NCBI GenBank assembly: GCA_036872755.1
Contig: JAVHNS010000009.1
Span: 558,001-622,000 of the forward strand
Reading direction: 5' to 3'
Length of the DNA: 64,000 nt
DNA from: Orbilia blumenaviensis
Taxonomy: Eukaryota > Ascomycota > Orbiliomycetes > Orbiliales > Orbiliaceae
Made by a program: the position numbers and the translations under genes. Positions 9,349 through 18,719 of the stretch are shown here, in pieces; position 1 is the first letter of the stretch; each line of letters opens with the position of its first letter. The notes under the pieces are model-generated. The model saw nothing but the letters and a program-made list of their open reading frames with translations, had not been told where the DNA came from and searched no databases.

Positions 9349-11557
9349 GATTGCAAATAAAGTTATATATTTAGAATGAACGAGAATCCCGCGTGTCCAA
9401 TTGAACTCGATGTATGGATTTACTGGAAGATAATGCGAAGCGAAGGCTTGAAGTTGATCCTGTTGCTTCCTTTATGGATGTCTTCTGGAATACTTGGATT
9501 CTTTTGCGGCCATTATATAGAGCTCCTGGAGACTATGAGAGTCTTCGATTTCTGTTTTGCCCAGCTTCAGCTCTATGTGTAATCCTAGTATCCGTCGATT
9601 TGCCTTGCCACCTTAGGCGACAACATTCGTCTAAACTTCAGACGATCCGGCAGCCAATTCTTCGTCAAAAAGTTCGAAATTCGGTGAAGCGAAGGCATGA
9701 CGGAGCTGCGGCGACAGGTTTATGTCTACTTCTCTGCATACTGTTCCGGCGTCGCAACGGGACGAAAATATAGCCGCTTTGACTTCGACTTCCGGGGAAA
9801 TGTTTGAAACGGCTGGGCGCACGCACGTATGCATATGGAGAGCGGGGAGGTGTATTTAACCATGGAATGCGCTCGAGGCTGCTGGGATTAAACCCAATTC
9901 GAGAAAGTCTGAGGGTTTATTTTTTTATGGAGAACCCCTTGCACAATATGCATGTATCTTGCTATATTCGATCAGGTTTGGTTACTGCCAATTTCGCCAA
10001 GCTTTGGAGATGTTCTCGTGATGTGGGGAAGCTCCGGGTTGCCGGCGACAGGGCCTGAGTGTCGGTGCACGACTCATGCTCGAACCCGGTATATTCCACA
10101 CAAGCTCTAATATATATTCGCCGGGTGTACCTTTTTCTAAAAAGAATTTGTCCTCTTATGCCAAAATCTAATCCGAATCGAAATGGGTACAAGTTGGCTC
10201 ATGACTATTTCGCCCCCAGCTCATTCAGGGGCAAATATGCATGTGTCTGCAATACAGCAGGAAATATTGCCTGCATTGCGTCAAGTATATATTCGGCTTT
10301 TATATTCGATTTTTACTTTATTTTATTTTCTTCGTCATCGTCTTTTATTCGTCTTTGTTTCTTTATTACAGTACCAATCGTTAGCGTCTCACAGTTTGTA
10401 ATTCTCCTCTTGTATTTGGCAACACCTCCTTGTGATTTGCGTTGTTATTGTTGCATTATAGCTTCTTACTAACTACTTCAGTAAGCGGCGCTCCATGATC
10501 GTGAAATCAACGTAATCGTTCACGATCAAGGTGGTATGCTCTTCTATGGCTGTCGTGTCATAAAGTATATTGGAACAGCTTCTCTGCCTCATACTTTCCT
10601 CTTCCCCTATTTTTTTTTTTTTTTTTTTATAAAAAAAGAACCTTATGCTGTTGGTTACAAGGGCTATTCTTATCCCATCTGCAAAATGACTAACATCGCA
10701 CAGTGTATGCCCGACTGCTCTGTAAAGAGCAGAGCGACATTGAGATGATTAGGACGAGGCTCAAAAAATTAATGGCAAAGGGGAGATATTGTTTTCCTTT
10801 TTGGGTTAGTTTCAGGGCGGCGGACTTTATTACCTGCAAACCCCGGGGATAATGGCTTAATGTCCGGTAGCCTCCCACATACGTAACTAATCTGCACCCG
10901 GATTACACTTCAGCCCTGTACAGTAGTCGCGGCCTGGGCTAGTATTCGCAGGGCAGAGAGAGCCAGTCCACCAGCCGGGCTCTCCGATAGTTCGTTTCTT
11001 CCTTTTTTTTCGTATTGCTCCGGTTTTTTTTTTGTTCCGGAATAAGGAGCGGACTTCGGGTGCTTTAAGTCCCCCGACTATGTACAGAAGTTATAAATAT
11101 TAAATCGCCACCGTCCTGATTACTACTTCACTCGAAATTATTCATCAGATCTCAAGTATCATAATATACACGCTCAATATACATATTCTCCAGCTTTCCT
11201 ATACTTTAAAGAATTTTTATAGACCTTTATCAATATCCAATTGCTAGCTATTTCGAATAGTTAGTTTGTTTGTTCGTTCGTTCGTTGGTGGATAATACGT
11301 TTGCCGTTTCAACTGGCACACGACCGGGTCCCGTCAAGCTGTCGTCCCGGCTCCTGAAACCCTTCCGATTCAACATCTCAGCTCGTCCCCAGCTTCGTCT
11401 CCTCAACAGACTCCAACAATCCAGATCTAACACTCTCTCGGCCTCTCTTTTACCCTCACAATTACGTTCTTCAGAACAGCCTCATATCGTAGCATACTAT
11501 CCGACAAGAACCTCAAAACCTCAGTACTTTTACGTCGACCCTCGTCGCAACATCGTA
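9349..11557. other. 2.2-kb intergenic region between divergent LPMO and hydrolase genes
   Basis: No gene was supported; open frames are short and lack domains. It contains a perfect inverted repeat (10496-10528), a long poly-T tract (about 10611-10628), a GTTT/GTTC simple repeat near 11264-11285, and the promoters of both flanking genes. The last ~300 bp form an open, ATG-less extension in frame with the CLD1-like gene. Confidence 0.5.
10496..10528. repeat. Short perfect inverted repeat (hairpin-forming)
   Basis: Two 10-nt arms, TGATCGTGAA and TTCACGATCA, are exact reverse complements separated by 13 nt. The site lies in non-coding DNA about 1.1 kb upstream of the LPMO start. It could be a dimer-binding site or a hairpin; nothing identifies a ligand. 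Confidence 0.5.
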
Positions 11558-12993
11558 ATGGCTATGGATGCCGCCGCCGCCGAAGGATCTGCCCAGCAGT
11601 CACCCCTTGCCAGCCAGCGAGAAGAAAAAGTTAAACTTCCAAGCAGACTCTTTCCTTTAGAATACGGAAAAGCATTTTCTCAATGGGTATGTATACGTAT
11701 CACCTATATGTTTTTCTCCGTTTTGTCGTATCCCTATTATTTCTATTGTTCTCGTCTTTTGTTTGTGTCCCTTGCATCGCTAACGATGATGTAATATCAC
11801 AGTGGGCAGGCATAACCCCAGCTGCCGCCGAGGCCTCAGTCCTCCAATTCATACCTATATACTCCAAATCTCTCAGACCTGCCACTGGCACCGAAGCCTC
11901 AAAACCGGACCATACATCGCCTCCGCTAGAATCCACCGATGACCGCGTTTGTGCCTCCCATGAAGTTCACCTCACAAATCCTAAGCATTACCTCAATGAG
12001 TTCTCCATTACTCGTCCTGAAGACAAAACAAAGCACAACCTCGTCGTTCTGCATGGATACGGTGCTGGTCTTGGATTTTTCTATAAGAACTTTGACGCTT
12101 TGTCAAAACGATCCGGATGGTCGCTGTATGCCTTAGACCTACTCGGCATGGGCCGCTCTGCCCGCCCACATTTCAAGATCCATGCTCAAGACCGAATCGA
12201 AAAGGTTCGAGAGGCAGAATCCTTCTTCGTTGATAGTTTAGAGGACTGGAGAAGGTCTCGAGGTCTCGAGAAATTCACACTCATGGGACATTCTCTAGGT
12301 GGCTACCTCGCCACCTGCTATGCCCTAAAGTATCCAGAGAGACTGGAGAAGTTGATTCTTGTATCACCCGTTGGAATCCCGGAAGATCCATATGCCGTCA
12401 CAGCTCAGATGCCAGACCAGGAATCAGCTAGACAGGCAGCCACACACCAAGCCGAAACGGCCGCCTCCGCAAACGTCGGAACCGGTGAACATGCTCCTAA
12501 TCCACCTAGAAGGCGATATCCCGGGTGGTTCACGTACCTCTGGGAAGCGAATATCTCCCCCTTTTCGATAGTGAGATGGGGTGGTCCTCTCGGTCCCAGA
12601 TTCGTCTCCGGCTGGACATCCCGTCGGTTCTCGTTCCTTCCCGAGGCCGAAGCTGAGGCGTTACATATGTACTCTTATACCCTATTCAAGCAGAAGGGTT
12701 CGGGCGAGTATGCACTCGCATACCTCTTGGCACCGGGAGCATTTGCTCGCGATCCATTGAAAAACAGGTTCTCGCAGATTGATCGAAATCTCGAGATTGT
12801 GTTCATGTACGGCGATAACGACTGGATGGATGCCAAGGCTGGAAAGGCAGCGAGCGAAGCTCTAAAGAAAGATGGCAGAAAGTCGCGGTTCAAGATCGTG
12901 GAAAATGCTGGACACCATTTGTATTTGGATAACTTTGAAAGCTTCAACAACTATATCGAAGGAGTGCTGGTCGACACTGAGAGGAGTGCATAA
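11558..12993 (+). CDS. Alpha/beta hydrolase of the CLD1/ABHD4-5 family (probable mitochondrial phospholipase)
   Basis: Two exons, join(11558..11686, 11803..12993), 439 aa; the 116-bp intron is GTATGT...CACAG, joining SQW to WAGITPAAAE. The oxyanion region is LHGYGAGLG. The nucleophile motif is GHSLGG (S207). The acid is probably in YGDNDWMD (about D381-386). The catalytic His lies in HHLYLD (H414), which also gives the H-x4-D motif of the CGI-58/ABHD4-5/yeast Cld1 group. Yeast Cld1 removes an acyl chain from mitochondrial cardiolipin; the same role here is inference from the family. The first ATG is at 11558, yet the frame stays open upstream to 11261 with presequence-like composition (see findings). 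The mitochondrial signal may therefore come from a non-AUG start or an unseen upstream exon. Confidence 0.9.
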
Positions 12994-13534
12994 ACGCTTG
13001 TCACTCTGACTTGTGAGGCTCGTGTATAATTAGGTGACTTTTTGAGTACTATTGGTAGGTTTTGCTTTTTGCCTTTGGGATATTGACTATAGAGGTCTAG
13101 AACTTGTATTTTAGCGTCTGTTTTGGGATAGTTGGTGCTCTGTTTTATACTTTTGTAGTATCGATCGTATATAATTCACAATCGTAATCTCAATTTGATT
13201 AGAAGATATAGTAAATTTTCGCCCAGGACATATACGTGCTAGGGCATTCTAGGTGTGAGCAGGGGGCATAGAGAAGCTGGTGCAGCTCCTCTGTCTAAAG
13301 AATTGACCGCGACTCTTATATCCGCTGAAGCACATCCATACAAGCGCCTCCCATAGCTAGGTAGGTAAGGATTAGTCTCGGTCCCAGACGCTGTTGACCA
13401 CAACTGTGGGTAAGAATCGAGCCTGTGATCTATACCGAACAGTATCTTTCAAACATACCTCTTCACCATCACTTATCCCTACACCACCCCTCCCTTTAGC
13501 CTTTATCCACAATCATCTTTATTGTACCATCAAA
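12994..13534. other. Intergenic region between hydrolase and MYND genes
   Basis: 541 bp holding the 3' end of the hydrolase transcript and the promoter and leader of the MYND gene. No additional gene was seen. The pyrimidine-rich stretch ending near 13530 is typical of a fungal 5' leader. Confidence 0.5.
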
Positions 13535-15043
13535 ATGACCGAAATTGTAATCCACAGCACAGACTCTCCTTCCGAGGCTTATACTATCCTCAAAGAATAC
13601 GAACTCGGCGAAGAGAAAGAATGTGCCATCTGCCAGGCCAAATCCACCATTACTTGTTCTACGTGCAATGGCATTGCCTACTGTGGCTCTGCCCATGAGA
13701 TCCAAGACCGCCCTTACCATCACCTTATCTGCGCCGCTGCAGCATCAATCCCACCTCGCCCTAAAGGTGAAAACTGGGTCGCTGTCTTGGTTCTTCCAGA
13801 GTACTCAAAGGAGCCATACTATGTCTGGTCACCTTACAAGCTAAACCGTCACAACCTCCCAGTCTTCGAGCAATCGGCCTGGTATGGTGTCGGTTACAAA
13901 TCAAGGCCTACTTTTATCTATCGTCATCCTCTCACTCTAGAAATTCTCTCTCATGCTATCACGAGATTTGAATTCATCAACACCCCGGCTGAAGGACAAC
14001 CGCGCAAACCACCAGGCCATACCAATCTCTGCATTCACCGTTTGACAGGCGGGATAAATTCCACAGCCTTCAAAGGGACACTGCTGATTGTAACCCTTGC
14101 CCGTCTTCCGGACAAGTCCAAAAACTGGCTTCTGTCCTTCAAACCCCAAGATATCCGCATCCTCGTCGAAGCACTCAAGCGGCCAGAGACACAAAAGAGT
14201 CCCACGCTCCAATCTATAAGCATCAAAGCAGTTGCCTGTTACCCGTCGAGATCCCCTGATCCAAAATCGAGCCTGGACGACAATAATTCCACCGGGTCCA
14301 CAAACCCAGAAAACATTGTTTTCGAGAATCTGAACATTCCGATCAACCATGCAATTTTCACCTATGACACAAAAAATCCACATATCTACATCCCACCAAT
14401 CTCTAAGGTCTACAACTTCCCAATCCGCATGTTTCGATATCTGAACTACCATGGCCCCGTCGGTAACACGTTCATCTCATCTCTCTTCCCAATGGTCGAG
14501 ATCAAACGCACGACTTCTGGACCCCGTCCCATCACAGCGGAAAGCAAGATGGAACCACAAAAACTCGGTGCAGTCATCTTCGCCCGTACCGATGGAAAAC
14601 CGTTGGAAGCCTCCCACCTCCAGGGACTTGCAGATTTCATCGAGTACGCAACCGGAATATGGGCTGCCTACGATAAATTCGCCAAGAAGCAAGAAGACGC
14701 AATGGAAAAGCATATAAAGGACGGAAACGCCGGGAAACCAAAGTATCTTAGGATTGAGCCAGATGAACTCGATATGGTTGTTAAAATGGATAAAACTTTG
14801 GAAGTCAAGGCGTTTAAGGAATTTTGGATGGCGAAGAATGACGGTGACCAGGGACCGTTCCTTGGAGTCAACATGGATCCAGACGAAGACGATGATTCCA
14901 GCAATAGCGGTCATGGCGATGCTAATTCCCCAGTGGAAATTCCGGCTCCGGTGGGGGCCTCCAGACGTCAGTCATTAACCCAGCTATTTGCTGGTCTTGA
15001 AGATGCGATGCCGAAGCAAGAGGAGCATTTTGTTTTTAATTGA
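13535..15043 (+). CDS. MYND-type zinc-finger protein
   Basis: Intronless, 502 aa, starting at an ATG in good context (ATCAAAATGACC). The frame is open further upstream but has no ATG there. The N-terminal MYND finger has ligands C30, C33, C41, C44, C50, H54, H62 and C66, with spacing C-x2-C-x7-C-x2-C-x5-C-x3-H-x7-H-x3-C. The sixth ligand is His where Cys is usual. MYND fingers bind proline-rich partner peptides. The remaining 430 residues match no domain I recognise; the tail is acidic (MDPDEDDDSSNSG, about 447-459). Fungal genomes carry many such MYND-only proteins of unknown role. No localisation signal is evident. Confidence 0.85.
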   Translation: MTEIVIHSTDSPSEAYTILKEYELGEEKECAICQAKSTITCSTCNGIAYCGSAHEIQDRPYHHLICAAAASIPPRPKGENWVAVLVLPEYSKEPYYVWSPYKLNRHNLPVFEQSAWYGVGYKSRPTFIYRHPLTLEILSHAITRFEFINTPAEGQPRKPPGHTNLCIHRLTGGINSTAFKGTLLIVTLARLPDKSKNWLLSFKPQDIRILVEALKRPETQKSPTLQSISIKAVACYPSRSPDPKSSLDDNNSTGSTNPENIVFENLNIPINHAIFTYDTKNPHIYIPPISKVYNFPIRMFRYLNYHGPVGNTFISSLFPMVEIKRTTSGPRPITAESKMEPQKLGAVIFARTDGKPLEASHLQGLADFIEYATGIWAAYDKFAKKQEDAMEKHIKDGNAGKPKYLRIEPDELDMVVKMDKTLEVKAFKEFWMAKNDGDQGPFLGVNMDPDEDDDSSNSGHGDANSPVEIPAPVGASRRQSLTQLFAGLEDAMPKQEEHFVFN

Positions 15044-15899
15044 TAATGCGTATTGATCAAGTCATCTGCCTGTTGTTTTTTTCTCTTTTCCTCTTCTAAT
15101 TTTTGTTTTTTACATATTGCTTTAATCCCTTACTTGATTCCCCTTCATGTATTGTCCTCACCTGATAGCTATTGAACTAACGTTAACCCAGCACACCGGG
15201 ATAAGATCCTGTACTCTTAAAATTATGAAACCCCGTGTCTCGTTAATTACCTCCTGCACTGGCGGGAGCATAGGCCCAGCCAGAGAAAAGTAGCGTTGTC
15301 GAAATAAAATGCAACATTTCTTCAATTTGCAAGACAGGCGTCTAGTGCGAATGGTCTCATACCCAAACTTCCTGCACAATTGTTTATGAAAGCTTCAAAA
15401 TATTTAAAATGTGCGCAAAATATTGAATAGATTCCTTGATTCGTCAATCGGACGAAACAATGTGGCGTTGTGGAGGATATGCTTTTTCTATTTTGTAGTA
15501 CCTTTGGGCATTCATATTTCCAGAATAGCCACCCGCGAATATGCACTCATGGGGGCTTCATAGAGATAGGAAGTTTTATATAACCGTATCATAGTATACC
15601 AAAGCCAGCTCGCGTTGGCACATAGATGCATTCTTATTTCCAAAAGAAAAGTTCCACGGAACGTTATTTACATTGAGAAAACTTGTAACCGGGGTAGTTA
15701 GCACTAGAACGCCGCAGAACTGAAAACAAGCTCAGAAATTCAAGGTATAAAGACTCGACTTTTTTTTTTACAATAAATTAGGAAGAATGAAAGGAAAAAG
15801 GAAATGAACCCGGTGACGCTAAAAACAAAAATCCACCTCGTAACAAGTAGTCGTATCGTATCATATATTCTACATTAGTCGTCCCAGTATCCCTACTAT
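15044..15899. other. Convergent intergenic region
   Basis: 856 bp between the 3' ends of the MYND gene (plus) and the small membrane-protein gene (minus). It holds the two 3' UTRs; no further gene is supported. Confidence 0.5.
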
Positions 15900-16634
15900 C
15901 TACTGTGCGCGACCAGTAAAGTAATCCTCTTCATCGTCGTCCTCCTCCTCATCTCTGGGCCCCACTATAACAACTGGGCCTCTTTTACCCCTATTGCTAC
16001 TTCCTTCATACCCATACGGCGGCGGCGGGACATTAGGTGTACTGAATGGTGTACTTGTCTTCCCAACGCCCCCTTTCATACTCAACGGCGGACTCCCACT
16101 ACTACTGCTAACGCTGCTAGAAGACATGGGCAGAACAACACTTTGTTGGTATACCGGCTGTTGATAACTTCCCATCCCAACCCCAGGGAACGCCGCCATC
16201 CGTTTCCTCCCAATGTTTGGCGATGAAGGCGCCGTGAATGATTGTTGATAATGCCCACCGCTTCGCTGTTGCTGCTGTTGCTGCTGAGACCTCCACCCGC
16301 TGCTCCCTGACCTTGGAGGGCTTCGAGGCGGGCTTCGAGGAATCACCAGCGGGTGTGGATGAGCGCGTGAAGTTGCTGTTGTGGTGTTTAGGCCTAGCCT
16401 GTTCGCTTTTCTCGAAACTTTTGATGCTGTTGTCGATTTTGACGGAGCCGGTGAAGCGAATACGACGGAAACGACTAGGTCGACGTAGACGAGTAGTAGT
16501 CTGGAGGAGAGGAATATTACGCTGAAGAAAGTGGTTACGGCGGCGAAGCAGGCGAGTGGGAGGGAGATTAATAGGAAGATGGAGATTTGGATGGGGGTTA
16601 ATAGGAGGTAGCGGATGAAGGTTCGGAGCGCCAT
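15900..16634 (-). CDS. Small membrane protein with N-terminal hydrophobic hairpin and low-complexity tail
   Basis: Intronless, 244 aa from ATG 16634. The N terminus has two closely spaced hydrophobic segments (about residues 8-35 and 38-62), the first including LLLTPIQISIFLLISLPLAC. A basic, Ser/Pro/Gln-rich disordered region follows (poly-Gln near 120, Ser runs near 175), and the C terminus is acidic (PRDEEEDDDEEDYFTG). Similar proteins recur in Pezizomycotina as conserved hypotheticals; I do not recognise a functional family. The topology suggests a reticulon-like hairpin or two-pass anchor with a cytosolic tail, which is inference. The promoter is in the ~680 bp upstream, which contain poly-T and poly-A tracts. 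Confidence 0.75.
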   Translation of the reverse strand: MALRTFIRYLLLTPIQISIFLLISLPLACFAAVTTFFSVIFLSSRLLLVYVDLVVSVVFASPAPSKSTTASKVSRKANRLGLNTTTATSRAHPHPLVIPRSPPRSPPRSGSSGWRSQQQQQQQRSGGHYQQSFTAPSSPNIGRKRMAAFPGVGMGSYQQPVYQQSVVLPMSSSSVSSSSGSPPLSMKGGVGKTSTPFSTPNVPPPPYGYEGSSNRGKRGPVVIVGPRDEEEDDDEEDYFTGRAQ

Positions 16635-17316
16635 TGTTTCCCTCTTTTCTCTTCTCTTCTCTCTTACTCCTTTTTTTCCCCCTTCCTTTTTAAAATGGAG
16701 TGATGGTGATGATATTAGCTACGAAGTAGCAGTTTGAAGGTTTGAGTCTGAGAAGATTACAATCTCCAGGAGAGGGGTTTTTAAGTTTGGTTTTTTTTTT
16801 TTTTGGTTGCGTTATTGTGAATTGTCGCAGGTCGGAACTTAATATTCGAAAAATGGGTTCTGTGAAGCCTTAAAAGGTTGAAGTCTGGGGCCGGATAACG
16901 GATAGAGGGGGGAGAGCGGTCGCCAGTTATCAAAAATTATAACCGTTGGAAAAGATAAATATCACAGTCGGCCGCGTGGATGCATGCGGAAATTCCACGA
17001 GGATAGAAGAACGGTGGAAGAGCTGAAAAGAGGAAATTTCCAAAAACGTGGAATGGGAAGGGTCGTAGTAGTCTGAGTAGGTAGTTAAACGTTCGGCCGG
17101 GGTAAAGGAATTCGGGGTTTCTTTTTGAGATTTGATTTGCTCGAACGTCTTTTCGCTCTCTCTTTTTCTCTCTCGATCTAACCAACATGCAACAGGCATC
17201 GGTCAGCTGCTAATCACGATATCGGTACCATTGCGTTCGGATTCGGAAATAGAACTCACTAAGTACCAAGTAGTACCCAGGTACCGACGTCCTCGAGAAC
17301 TCACACCTTAGGTACT
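16635..17316. other. Intergenic region upstream of the 244-aa membrane-protein gene
   Basis: 682 bp between two minus-strand genes. It contains homopolymer tracts (about 16791-16804) and a pyrimidine-rich leader just before the 16634 start. Open frames on the minus strand here (near 16930-17199) show no domain or ATG context that would support a gene. Confidence 0.45.
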
Positions 17317-17475
17317 TCAAACCCTCCCAGAAGCCTCCTCGACCACAACAGGCTTGCTCTTCCTTAGATAGACCACACGCGCGGTCTTCGCCCAGAACAG
17401 GAACCAAGCAACGGCAGCAAAGAAGAGGAGAAGAAGGATGACGATCAAAACGACCGTTTCGTTGCGTCCAAGCAT
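17317..17475 (-). CDS. 52-aa single-pass membrane microprotein (candidate)
   Basis: A short frame from ATG 17475 to TGA 17317. The protein starts MLGRNETVVLIVILLLLF, continues through one strong hydrophobic helix (about residues 8-29, ending AAVAWFLFWAK) and has a basic then short acidic tail (RVVYLRKSKPVVVEEASGRV). The compact design of short N terminus, one TM helix and positive cytosolic flank is unlike a random frame, and the region is otherwise non-coding. Splicing to a further downstream exon cannot be excluded. I do not recognise a family. Confidence 0.45.
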   Translation of the reverse strand: MLGRNETVVLIVILLLLFFAAVAWFLFWAKTARVVYLRKSKPVVVEEASGRV

Positions 17476-18719
17476 CCTTCTTTAAAGCTTTAAAGCAAAC
17501 TAGCTCCGAAGATTTTTAAGCTACTGCTAGTTTATTTTTTTTCTTCGATCGGAGTTGGTGGGGCCTAACTAAGTAAGCTTGTTCGATCTTTCGGGATCAG
17601 AAGATAGCTCGCAGGCGAAACGAGGGAAGGAGGCGAGGGTATCCAAGATTGGCAATTGGGTCTACTACCTCGGGATGTCAGGTTTTGGCCGGCGAAAGAG
17701 CGAACTCGAAGATAGGGGTTTAGCGATTCAGTTCGATTCGAATTTGACTCGTGAAGACGATGAAGATATTTGAAAGAACAGGGAAAAAATGAAAATAAAA
17801 TAGAATCAAAACAAGTCTACATGGCGACAGAGAAGAAGAAGAAGAGGAAGAGAATTGATAAAATATCTCAAATCGCGGTCGCATAAATTGCAGTTTTTCC
17901 GCTTCAAAGGAAGCCATTGGGCCCATGGGGGGCGCTGGCGACATGCTTTTTTCCCAGCCATCTACTAACATCTGCCAAAATATATTACCATCTGGCGCCA
18001 TAACTAAAAGCAATGGTTATCGATAAGAACAGAAATGCCTAATCAGCCCCACCAATCAAACCCATACTGGTGTACCCTGCAAAATGCACAGCATCAAAAA
18101 GGTTTCCGGCAGAAAAAAAGTGAACAGTGGAAGGCTAACGGCATTCTACCCCAAACCGAGTGTGACAGAAACCGTCTTCTGTGCATAAATATGGTCAGCA
18201 GGGACTGCCAGTTTCGATACTTTCCAGCCCTCCTCTCCCGGTCTAGTTTGAATGTCAACTGTGATCGATATCTTTCACACCCTCACGCTGGTTCAAATCA
18301 AGTAAGGGTTAAGTAAAGTCGCAGTGTGCGCTGCACTCACGATACTGATCCCGGACACCCTTTTCTCATGCTGTGTAAATGAATTTTGCCAGATTTATCT
18401 AAAGGCTCGAATCTTTAAGTATGGCAAGGACCACGTAAGTACGGCAGGCCGTCCGCTTTTGAAGTCTTCAATTATATTTCCTCCTTTCCCCGCCAGCGCA
18501 GTGCTTTATTTCCCCCTCCGCTTCCGAGTTTATTTTGTATATAGAATTTTGTTCAATCACTTCGATACCTACGAGAATACCTGAGAACCTAGTAACTGGC
18601 CCTCACGCGAGCAGGCTGCTCGCAGCTTCGGAATCGAGTCCTTCTTTTCCACTCGTTGGGTTAATTCTGGTTTTCCCTTCTCCAGCCGTAAAAGAAAGTA
18701 CAACAGAGTCAACACATAA
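17476..18719. other. Divergent intergenic region
   Basis: 1.24 kb between the candidate microprotein (minus) and the type II membrane-protein gene (plus). No further gene is supported. It includes a 10-bp palindrome TTATCGATAA at 18017-18026, one of several TATCGATA sites in the window. Confidence 0.5.

Noticed and set aside
10611..10628. Poly-T tract, and similar runs near 16791, 27405 and 41509, as retroposon tails
   Set aside because: No target-site duplications or element body were found next to them; simple homopolymers are common in fungal intergenic DNA.
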